Position numbers and translations under genes: made by a program
Shown: positions 57,686-64,000 of the stretch, one piece after another
Position numbering within the stretch: position 1 is the first letter of the stretch
Layout of the letters: every line of letters begins with the position of its first letter
Assembly: GCA_030160035.1 (NCBI GenBank)
Contig: BSNO01000001.1
Span: forward strand, 124,001-188,000
DNA: 64,000 bases
Origin: Rhizobium albus
GTDB lineage: Bacteria > Pseudomonadota > Alphaproteobacteria > Rhizobiales > Rhizobiaceae
Direction of reading: 5' to 3'
The notes under the pieces: generated by a model
Database searches by the model: none
Told to the model about the DNA's origin: nothing
Seen by the model: the letters and a program-made list of their open reading frames with translations, nothing else

Positions 57686-58710
57686 ACCACGTCGTAGACG
57701 ACTTCGAGGGACTGCTTTTCGATGACGATGCCGCCACGCATGTCAGCCTGGCTGGCCGGCTGAAGAACGACATCCGCGCCGACATCACTGCCCTTGAAGA
57801 GTGCGAGCAGGCCGTCATGCTCCAGCGGGTTTGGCCGTACCGGTGCTGCTTCGGCCACATTGAGCGCCAGCTCTTCGAAGAGCGATCCCCAGCGCCCGCC
57901 GGGCAGGCCGATGATCTCGTAATTGGCGCTCTTGCGGCGGATGTCCTCGTCGGCCGGGATGGCTGCAAGGATCGGTATGCCGACCGATTCCGCAAAGGCG
58001 GCTGCCTCGCCGGTACCGTCATCCTTGTTGATCACCATGCCGGCAACGCCGACGTTCCCTCCGAGCTTGCGGAAGTAATCCACCGCCGAGCAGACATTGT
58101 TGGCAACATAGAGAGATTGCAGGTCGTTGGAGCCGACGACGATGACCTTCTGGCACATGTCGCGGGCGATCGGCAGACCGAAGCCGCCGCAGACCACGTC
58201 GCCCAGGAAGTCGAGCAGCACGTAGTCGAAACCCCATTCATGGAAGCCCAGCTTTTCCAGAAGCTCGAAGCCGTGAATGATCCCGCGTCCACCGCAGCCG
58301 CGGCCGACTTCCGGCCCGCCAAGCTCCATGGCAAAGACGCCGCCCGTCTTGAAGCAGACGTCGCCGATCTCAACTTCTTCGCCGGCCGCCTTCTTCTTGG
58401 ACGAAGTCTCGATGATCGTGGGGCAGGCGCGGCCACCGAAGAGAAGCGATGTCGTGTCGCTCTTCGGGTCGCAACCGATCAGGAGCACGCGTTTGCCCTG
58501 CTGCGCCATCATGTGGGACAGATTGGCAAGCGTGAACGACTTGCCTATGCCGCCCTTGCCGTAGATCGCGATGATCTGCGTGGCCTTCTTCGCTTCACCG
58601 GTCTCTGGCGTCGCAATCGGCTCGGAGGCTTCAGCCCGCAGCGCCGCATGGAGGTCGTCCATCGCGCCGGATTTCGTTTCGCTCGCGCCGATCTTCACGT
58701 GAGAATTCAT
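57682..58710 (-). CDS. bchX: Chlorophyllide a reductase iron protein X
   Basis: A 342-residue NifH/BchL-like ATPase that feeds electrons to BchYZ. The P-loop is IAIYGKGGIGKSFTLANLS near residue 48, followed by LIGCDPKSDTTSLLFGG. The bridging [4Fe-4S] cluster is held by cysteines in GRGCGGRGIIHG and DVVCGGFGLP. The 40-residue N-terminal extension ahead of the P-loop is typical of BchX. It overlaps the bchC stop by 4 bases. Confidence 0.98.
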   Translation of the reverse strand: MNSHVKIGASETKSGAMDDLHAALRAEASEPIATPETGEAKKATQIIAIYGKGGIGKSFTLANLSHMMAQQGKRVLLIGCDPKSDTTSLLFGGRACPTIIETSSKKKAAGEEVEIGDVCFKTGGVFAMELGGPEVGRGCGGRGIIHGFELLEKLGFHEWGFDYVLLDFLGDVVCGGFGLPIARDMCQKVIVVGSNDLQSLYVANNVCSAVDYFRKLGGNVGVAGMVINKDDGTGEAAAFAESVGIPILAAIPADEDIRRKSANYEIIGLPGGRWGSLFEELALNVAEAAPVRPNPLEHDGLLALFKGSDVGADVVLQPASQADMRGGIVIEKQSLEVVYDVV

Positions 58711-59642
58711 CGGATGTCTCTCCAGTCGAGGATCATTTTGAGGCAGGAGCGGTCGAAAAAGGCGGTCTGGTAGGCGTTGTCGGCATCTTCCGGGTGGCTG
58801 CTGTGGGTGATCAGGCCATCGAGCGTGAGGCGGTTCTCTTCGATCAGTCTGCTGACGGCTGCGAGATCATGGGGGCGCCATTCGGCGGCGATGCGGATCG
58901 CACATTCCTTGATAAAGGCGGGGGCGAAGGCAAAGCCCACGCGCTGATCATAGAAGCCAGCGAGAACGACCGTGCCGCCGCGCGAGAGATGGCGGATTGC
59001 CGGGTCGAGTATTGCGCTGTCGCCGCTGGCATCGCAGATGCAGACATAATCACGCTGTTGGTCCTCGAGCGGATCGACGACCTTGTAGCCCTCTACACCG
59101 GTTCGGCGCTCCGGATCGGTTTCCCAGACGGTGGGCGGAGGGGCGCCGCAGGCGATCGTGAGGCGCGCGATAAGCCGCCCGAGAACGCCGTGGCCGATGA
59201 TGAGATCAGGCGCCCGGCTCGGGCAGGTCTGCAGAGCATGGTAAGCGGTTGCGGCAAGCGCCAGGAGCACGGATTGAGCGGCGCGCGGCGCAATCGTCGT
59301 TCTGTTGCCGGGCGTGATGATGCGGGAGGCAGCGCCGCCGAAGAGGCCGCGCATGTCACGGTAGCAGGAAGCGCCAGGAACGAAGACGAAGTCACCCGGC
59401 TTGCGTCCGGATGTCGGGCCGGCTTCCACGATCTCGCCAACTGTTTCGTAACCGGGAACCAACGGATAGCCCATGCCCGGGAAGGGCGGCATCGTTCCGC
59501 TCCAGAACAGCTTTTCGGTGCCGGTGGAGACGCCGCTGTAGTGCACCGCCACGACCACGTCGTCGTCTTCCCGGCTCTTCAGCCCGAGATCGACCACCGA
59601 CAGATTTTTGGGCTCGTGAAGGACTACGGCATGCGCGTTCAT
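58707..59642 (-). CDS. bchC: Bacteriochlorophyllide a dehydrogenase
   Basis: A 311-residue medium-chain dehydrogenase-like enzyme that oxidises the C3 1-hydroxyethyl group to acetyl in bacteriochlorophyllide a synthesis. The signature YSGVSTGTEKLFWSGTMPPFPG is near the N-terminus and LIIGHGVLGRLIARL is the nucleotide-binding loop near residue 150. ATG 59642 has AGGAG upstream; a GTG at 59687 would overlap the operator region. It is the first gene of the bchCXYZ-puf segment and has its own upstream regulatory region with two PpsR-type sites. Confidence 0.95.
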   Translation of the reverse strand: MNAHAVVLHEPKNLSVVDLGLKSREDDDVVVAVHYSGVSTGTEKLFWSGTMPPFPGMGYPLVPGYETVGEIVEAGPTSGRKPGDFVFVPGASCYRDMRGLFGGAASRIITPGNRTTIAPRAAQSVLLALAATAYHALQTCPSRAPDLIIGHGVLGRLIARLTIACGAPPPTVWETDPERRTGVEGYKVVDPLEDQQRDYVCICDASGDSAILDPAIRHLSRGGTVVLAGFYDQRVGFAFAPAFIKECAIRIAAEWRPHDLAAVSRLIEENRLTLDGLITHSSHPEDADNAYQTAFFDRSCLKMILDWRDIR

Positions 59643-59688
59643 GACCTGCTCCTGGTGGTTGCGAAAGATGACACTTCCAGCAACCAAG

Positions 59689-59732
59689 TGTCAGCATATA
59701 TTGACACATTAGATTGTCAAATCTTTTGTACA
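59689..59732. promoter_or_regulatory. Tandem PpsR/CrtJ operators upstream of bchC
   Basis: Two TGT-N12-ACA palindromes occupy 59689-59706 and 59715-59732, separated by exactly 8 bases, in the 109-base gap between crtF and bchC. This is the same paired arrangement known for the Rhodobacter capsulatus bchC promoter, where CrtJ binds cooperatively and represses under oxygen. The region is locally AT-rich, as expected for a promoter. Binding is predicted from sequence only; no ppsR gene is in the window. Confidence 0.85.
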
Positions 59733-59751
59733 AATTGTGACAGGTGGAGGT

Positions 59752-60888
59752 CTATCGGATTGCCAGAATGCTGCGCGACAGCAGGGGTTGGCGCGATTGA
59801 AGCGCGCGGATCTTTTTGAAGCCGGCGGTCTCCAGCATCATCTCGATTTCGTCGGCGGAGCGGGGGCGTCCCTGGCCCATGGCAAGCAGATAGAAGCCGA
59901 AATAGGCGTCGGCCATTGCGCTGGTGCCATCGGTTTCGGACATCGGCTCGCTGAGGAGCAGGCGGCTGCCCGGGCTCATCGACCGATGGAGATTGGTGAG
60001 CAATCGCTGAGCGTCACCGTCATCGTGGTCGTGCAGCACGCGGTTCAGTGTCACCAGGTCGGCATCGACCGGAAGAGTGTCGCAGAAGGCACTACCGGCG
60101 TGCACGTCGATGCGGTGGCCGAGGGGATGTGCGGCCAGACGCTGGCGTGCGATCGTGGCAACGGCGGGCAGATCGAACAGCGCCAGTCTCGCCTTTGTCG
60201 TCCGGCCCGCGACGGCCAGAAGAAAGCTGCCGTCGCCGCCGCCGACATCCAACACAACCGAATGATTGTGGATGGGGTAGACGGAGAAAATTTCTGCCGA
60301 GATGAAGGATTGCGAGGCGGCCATCAGGTCACTGTAGCGTGCTGCGGCGTCGTCTTCGCTGCCCTCCGCATCACGGTAGTTCCAGAACCGGCGGAGTTCC
60401 GTGTCGGATTTCAGCGTGCGCAAAAGCGCCAGCGGATCGGTGAGATCACGGTAAAGCAGACCATGATGGCGGATCATGGCGATGACGCCAGGATTGTCGA
60501 CGAGCGCTGCCCCGAGCGTTCCGAGCCCGTAGCGACCGTCGGGCTGCTGGTGAGCGAGGTCCAGGGAGGAGAGCGCGCGCATCAATGTGTGCGCGGATGT
60601 GATCGGCATGCCGCCGATTTCGGCAATGTCTGCGGTTGATTGAGGATGGCGCGCCATCCGATCGAAGAGATCGAGCGCGACGGCGGCGGACAGGGCCTGG
60701 CTGTACACGAAGCCGGCGGTGAGATCGAAGAGGCGAGACGCGTTGCGGCGCGCGATCGGCCGGGTTAGCGGGAAACGCGCGGCAAAATCTCGAAAGTCCC
60801 GCCGTGCAACCTGCCGACTCCGGAATGCGTGGAAGGCCGAAAGCAGGCGGCGTAGCGGCGAACCGGCAAAATAGGGGTGATCCACCAT
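59752..60888 (-). CDS. crtF: Hydroxyneurosporene O-methyltransferase
   Basis: A 378-residue SAM-dependent O-methyltransferase that methylates the C1 hydroxyl of demethylspheroidene-type carotenoids. It has an N-terminal dimerisation winged-helix region and the SAM motif VVLDVGGGDGSFLLAVAG near residue 210, followed by LFDLPAV and LNRVLHDHDD, the catalytic-histidine region. The start codon lies one base after the crtE stop, and an upstream in-frame extension inside crtE is rejected. Position between crtE and bchC is the standard purple-bacterial order. Confidence 0.94.
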   Translation of the reverse strand: MVDHPYFAGSPLRRLLSAFHAFRSRQVARRDFRDFAARFPLTRPIARRNASRLFDLTAGFVYSQALSAAVALDLFDRMARHPQSTADIAEIGGMPITSAHTLMRALSSLDLAHQQPDGRYGLGTLGAALVDNPGVIAMIRHHGLLYRDLTDPLALLRTLKSDTELRRFWNYRDAEGSEDDAAARYSDLMAASQSFISAEIFSVYPIHNHSVVLDVGGGDGSFLLAVAGRTTKARLALFDLPAVATIARQRLAAHPLGHRIDVHAGSAFCDTLPVDADLVTLNRVLHDHDDGDAQRLLTNLHRSMSPGSRLLLSEPMSETDGTSAMADAYFGFYLLAMGQGRPRSADEIEMMLETAGFKKIRALQSRQPLLSRSILAIR

Positions 60889-60889
60889 G

Positions 60890-61780
60890 TCATGCGGGCA
60901 GGAGCGCGCTGGACGCCGGAAGGAACCGCGCGGATTCGCGCTGGATCTGATGGCGGAGCGCCTCGCGACCGGGACAATCCGGCACGGCTTCGATCGTTTC
61001 ATCGATGAGCGATGCGAGGCGGCGGACTGCGCCCTTCAGTCCGAGCGCCTTGACCGCATTCGGGCGGCCCAAAGCATCGTCCTTGCCGATGGGCTTGCCG
61101 ACTTCCTCCTGTGTGGCGCAGACGTCGCGGATGTCGTCGGCGACCTGAAACGCTTCGCCAAGCCTGTATCCAAGCCCGGCCCATGGTTCGTGTGGCTGCC
61201 CTGCCGCTGCGGCGCCGGCCATGGCGGCACCCGCAAAAAGGGAGCCGGTCTTGGCCTGCTGGTAGAGCACGAGGTCGATTTCGGGTTCGCTTTCCCAAGC
61301 TTGGCCGGCGACGATGCCGCCCGGCATGCCTGTCGCGCGGGCGAGGATCATCGTGAGTTGCAACGCCCGCTCAGCGCTTGAACCACCGGCCATTGCCAGC
61401 GTCTGGAAACCAAGAATGATCAGGCCATCGCCCGCGAGAAGCGCGAGCGGTTCGCCGAAGGCGAGGTGCGCGGAGGCTTTTCCTCGCCGCATGTCGGCAT
61501 CGTCGAAGCAGGGCATGTCGTCATGCACCAGTGATGCGCAATGGAGGAGTTCGATGGCAGCCGCTGCCGCATTGGCCAGCGCCGGGCGGTCATCGCCGCA
61601 GGCGGCAGCGACTGAAAGCGTGAGGCGTGGCCTGATCCGTGCGCCGCCTGGAAACACGGCATGGTGGTAGGCGGCGGCGAGCAGGGGTGGCGCGTGACCG
61701 GTGCAGGCGCGGGCCAGTGCTTCCGCCAACGCCTCTTCAATCCGGATGCCGGGATCCTGTCCGGGGTCGATCGCTCGCAT
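60890..61780 (-). CDS. crtE: Geranylgeranyl diphosphate synthase
   Basis: A 296-residue trans-prenyltransferase that makes C20 GGPP for carotenoids and the bacteriochlorophyll tail. The first aspartate-rich motif is VHDDMPCFDDADMRRG, with Ile-Glu-Leu-Leu-His-Cys-Ala before it, and the second is FQVADDIRDV. ATG 61780 follows GGAGG by 5 bases; an upstream GTG start is less likely. It is divergent from crtD, with a PpsR-type palindrome between them, and distinct from the ispA homologue at 11.5 kb. Confidence 0.94.
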   Translation of the reverse strand: MRAIDPGQDPGIRIEEALAEALARACTGHAPPLLAAAYHHAVFPGGARIRPRLTLSVAAACGDDRPALANAAAAAIELLHCASLVHDDMPCFDDADMRRGKASAHLAFGEPLALLAGDGLIILGFQTLAMAGGSSAERALQLTMILARATGMPGGIVAGQAWESEPEIDLVLYQQAKTGSLFAGAAMAGAAAAGQPHEPWAGLGYRLGEAFQVADDIRDVCATQEEVGKPIGKDDALGRPNAVKALGLKGAVRRLASLIDETIEAVPDCPGREALRHQIQRESARFLPASSALLPA

Positions 61781-61820
61781 GCTTCCCTCCACCGGTGTAA
61801 AGTGTCATGATCATCTTGCA

Positions 61821-61838
61821 TGTAAATCGAGATTTACA
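61821..61838. promoter_or_regulatory. PpsR/CrtJ operator between crtE and crtD
   Basis: TGTAAATC-GA-GATTTACA is a TGT-N12-ACA palindrome with perfect 8-base arms. A degenerate second copy, TGT-N12-GCA, abuts it at 61803-61820. It lies between the divergent crtE and crtD genes, where one operator could repress both under oxygen. It overlaps an ATG-initiated extension of crtD that I do not favour. Confidence 0.78.
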
Positions 61839-61851
61839 CAAGGAGCCTTGC

Positions 61852-63414
61852 TTGCCATCAGCGGCGGACATTGCGGGGGCCGAAATCGTGGTGGTCGGCG
61901 CTGGGGTCGGCGGCTTGAGCGCTGCCTTGTCCCTGGCAGGAACGGGTGCCTGCGTCACGGTGGTGGAAGCGCAAGAGCATGCAGGTGGAAAGCTGAGAAG
62001 CCTGGATGTCTCCGGAACCGCCATCGATTCCGGGCCCACCGTGCTGACGATGTTGGATGTGTTCGAAGGTCTGTTCGAGCGGGCCGGATTGCAGTTCTCC
62101 AACTACGTGAAAGTGCGGCCGACGCGGTGCCTTGCCCGGCATTTCTGGCCTGACGGAAGCCGGCTCGACCTCTTTGACGATCTTGAGGAGAGTGCAGCTG
62201 CTGTCGCGCGTTTTGCCGGTGCCCGTGAAGCGCGCGGCTACCTCGATTTCAGCCGACGGGCGGAAGATGCGTATCTGGCGCTCAAGGATAGCTTCATGGC
62301 TGCGCCAGCGCCCAGTGCGGCTTCACTGACACTGAGCGGCGGCATCGGCGCCATGTTCAAGATCGCGCCGTTTCGCTCGCTCGACGCGGTCATCGGCTAT
62401 CACTTTAAGGATAGGCGGCTGAGGCAGCTTTTCGGGCGTTACGCCACCTATTGCGGCGGTTCGCCCTATCAGGCGCCAGGGCCGTTGATGACGATCGCCC
62501 ATGTGGAGCGTGCCGGTGTCTACCTCGTCGAGGGCGGCATGGTGCGGTTCGCCGAGGGGCTTGCGCAAGCGTGTCGGGATCGCGGCGTCCGGTTTCTGAT
62601 GGGGAGCCGCGTCGAGGCAATCGAGCCCGATCCTGCAACGGGATTCACGCTTCATCTCGGCGACGGGCGCGTGCTCGACGCTCAAGCTGTCATTCACAAC
62701 GGCGAGCCGTCAACGCTGTCGATTATTGGGCATAGCAGAGACACTGCTGCCGCCGTATGTCCGCCGAAGGAACGATCCCTGTCGGCTGTCACGCTGTCGC
62801 TCACGGCTGTCGCCGAAGGGGTCGATCTCATTCGCCACAATGTCTTCTTTTCGAGCGATGGTCGCCGGGAGTTTTCCACGCTGTTCGACCGGCGGGCCAT
62901 GCCGGACGAGCCGACGCTCTATGTCTGTGCGCAGGACCGGGACGACGATGGGCTGCCAACGCCCGGAGAACCGGAGCGGCTCTTCATTCTCGCCAATGCG
63001 CCGGCCAATGGCGACGATCATGTCTCGGACGATAGGGAGCGCCAGCAATGGCAAGCCACGATCTTGATGCGCCTGGCGGAGATGGGGCTGACGTTGCGCG
63101 AGGTGACGTGCAGGGTGACGATGCCATCGGATTTCGAGGCGCTGTTTCCGGGATCGGGGGGAGCGCTTTACGGCGCGGCGCCGAACGGAGCGATGTCGTC
63201 CTTTCGGCGCCCGAAGGTGCGGACCGGGGTGCCGTTTCTCTACCAGGCAGGCGGGGCGATCCATCCGGGACCTGGTCTTCCGATGGTGGCGTTGTCGGGC
63301 ATCAACGCAGCGCGGGCGGCCAGGATGGACCTCGCTTCGACGTTCATGTCGGCGAAAACGGCTATTGCTGGTGGTATCTCGACGCAACCAGCGACGATGG
63401 CCAGCATGCGCTGA
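61852..63414 (+). CDS. crtD: Methoxyneurosporene/hydroxyneurosporene desaturase
   Basis: A 520-residue phytoene-desaturase-family flavoprotein that introduces the C3,4 double bond in hydroxylated acyclic carotenoids. The FAD-binding motif is IVVVGAGVGGLSAALSLAG, followed by VEAQEHAGGKLRS and DSGPTVLTM, and the C-terminal FAD motif is HPGPGLPMVALSG. I place the start at TTG 61852, 6 bases after AAGGAG; an ATG at 61807 would add 15 residues but lies across the PpsR operator. CrtD rather than CrtI is supported by the crtC neighbour and CrtD-like C-terminus. Confidence 0.88.
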   Translation: MPSAADIAGAEIVVVGAGVGGLSAALSLAGTGACVTVVEAQEHAGGKLRSLDVSGTAIDSGPTVLTMLDVFEGLFERAGLQFSNYVKVRPTRCLARHFWPDGSRLDLFDDLEESAAAVARFAGAREARGYLDFSRRAEDAYLALKDSFMAAPAPSAASLTLSGGIGAMFKIAPFRSLDAVIGYHFKDRRLRQLFGRYATYCGGSPYQAPGPLMTIAHVERAGVYLVEGGMVRFAEGLAQACRDRGVRFLMGSRVEAIEPDPATGFTLHLGDGRVLDAQAVIHNGEPSTLSIIGHSRDTAAAVCPPKERSLSAVTLSLTAVAEGVDLIRHNVFFSSDGRREFSTLFDRRAMPDEPTLYVCAQDRDDDGLPTPGEPERLFILANAPANGDDHVSDDRERQQWQATILMRLAEMGLTLREVTCRVTMPSDFEALFPGSGGALYGAAPNGAMSSFRRPKVRTGVPFLYQAGGAIHPGPGLPMVALSGINAARAARMDLASTFMSAKTAIAGGISTQPATMASMR

Positions 63415-64000
63415 CCGTCATCGCCTTCGTCGGCAGCGTCTTCTCGCCCTATTATCGGTTCGCGCGAAGGAACGGTCTGGCCGATCCGGAAAACCATGTG
63501 GCGTTCAATGTCGCGCTTTACGGCAAGGGCGCGAACCGGTGGGCAATGACGGAGCGGGGTGCGTCGTCCCTTAGTCGTGATGCAACGCGTTTCTCGGTTG
63601 CAGCGAGCAGTGTGGAGCGGACGCCATGGGGGCTTGAGTTTCGCATCGATGAGCGTTGCATGCCCGTGCCGAGGGCGTTGAAGGGCTCGATCAAGGTGCG
63701 TTTCGAAAAGGCTTTGCGGGTTGCGTTTCCGCTCGATCGTCAGGGCAAGCATAGTTGGCGGCCGCTTGCGCCACGGTCGCGAGTCGAACTCGCCTTCGAC
63801 CATCTCAAACTGCGCTGGAGCGGCGACGGTTATCTCGACATGAACCATGGGTCGGAGCCGCTTGAAGCGGCGTTTTCCAGATGGTCCTGGTCGCGCATGC
63901 ATCTCGGTGACCGGACGCGGCTGCTCTATGATCTGACCGAGAGTGACGGGCGATCCCATTGCGTGGCGGTCGATGCGGTCGACGGCGAGATCGTGCCCTA
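63321..64000 (+). CDS. crtC: Acyclic carotenoid 1,2-hydratase (3' partial)
   Basis: The gene runs off the right edge. Homology is clear from about 63330: CWWYLDATSDDG, IAFVGSVFSPYYRFARR, ENHVAFNVALYGKGANRWAMTERG and LRWSGDGYLDMNHGSEPLEAAFSRWSWSR are CrtC hallmarks. The enzyme hydrates the 1,2 double bond of neurosporene or lycopene. The start is unresolved: this frame has no ATG, GTG or TTG between a GTG at 63108, deep inside crtD, and a GTG at 63498, already inside the conserved domain. The given left end marks where similarity begins, not a start codon. It overlaps the crtD 3' end by about 90 bases. Confidence 0.85.

Noticed and set aside
61807-61851. An ATG start for crtD at 61807
   Set aside because: It lies across the PpsR palindrome and lacks a ribosome-binding site at good spacing, while TTG 61852 has AAGGAG 6 bases upstream.

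Overview
The window comes from the chromosome of a GC-rich alphaproteobacterium, most likely an order Rhizobiales (Hyphomicrobiales) aerobic anoxygenic phototroph. The evidence is a 2867-residue cyclic beta-1,2-glucan synthase (a rhizobial hallmark), a rhizobial-style intergenic palindrome at 3931-3990, alphaproteobacterial PHA regulation, and a photosynthesis gene cluster with pufQBALMC, bchCXYZ and crtCDEF. The family cannot be fixed from the sequence alone. No rRNA, tRNA, CRISPR array, insertion sequence or phage gene was seen, and no intergenic gap exceeds about 300 bases.

Region 1 (1-20 kb) is mostly housekeeping and central metabolism. It holds the tail of an RpoH-type sigma factor, a MoxR/CoxE ATPase-VWA pair, gabD, a secreted histidine-phosphatase-like protein, an IorAB molybdenum hydroxylase, ispG, a large hybrid histidine kinase, an FPP synthase, mtgA, a glutathione S-transferase, rpmF, a small membrane protein and a GlcG/HbpS-like protein. 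The PHA genes follow (phaR divergent from phaA-phaB), then TRAP permease genes.

Region 2 (20-31 kb) holds a pobR/pobA 4-hydroxybenzoate module, a YbjJ-like MFS protein, pyruvate carboxylase, an orphan LuxR-type regulator, a DJ-1/PfpI protein and a two-HKD phospholipase D.

Region 3 (30.9-40 kb) is the least understood part. An envelope-flavoured set (CDP-alcohol phosphatidyltransferase, FkbM methyltransferase, flippase-like protein, membrane sulfatase/LTA-synthase-like hydrolase) runs into a tightly coupled operon. That operon encodes a BchC-like dehydrogenase, a 6-pyruvoyl-tetrahydropterin-synthase homologue that has lost its catalytic residues and one zinc ligand, a family 4 glycosyltransferase and a methyltransferase. 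Facing it are a RibD-type reductase and a cytochrome b561. Together they look like a pathway for a glycosylated, methylated pterin-like or other small molecule, and they are the best candidate here for an undescribed system.

Region 4 (40.2-50.3 kb) makes and decorates periplasmic glucan: ndvB/chvB followed by an OpgC-family protein.

Region 5 (50.3-64 kb) is the photosynthesis cluster. On the minus strand, crtE-crtF-bchC-bchX-bchY-bchZ-pufQ-pufB-pufA-pufL-pufM-pufC forms a superoperon with many start/stop overlaps. On the plus strand, crtD-crtC diverges from crtE and runs off the window. Two tandem TGT-N12-ACA PpsR/CrtJ-type palindromes with an 8-bp gap sit before bchC, and a third lies between crtE and crtD. 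Stem-loops flank pufBA, and crossed intrinsic terminators separate pufC from the convergent opgC.
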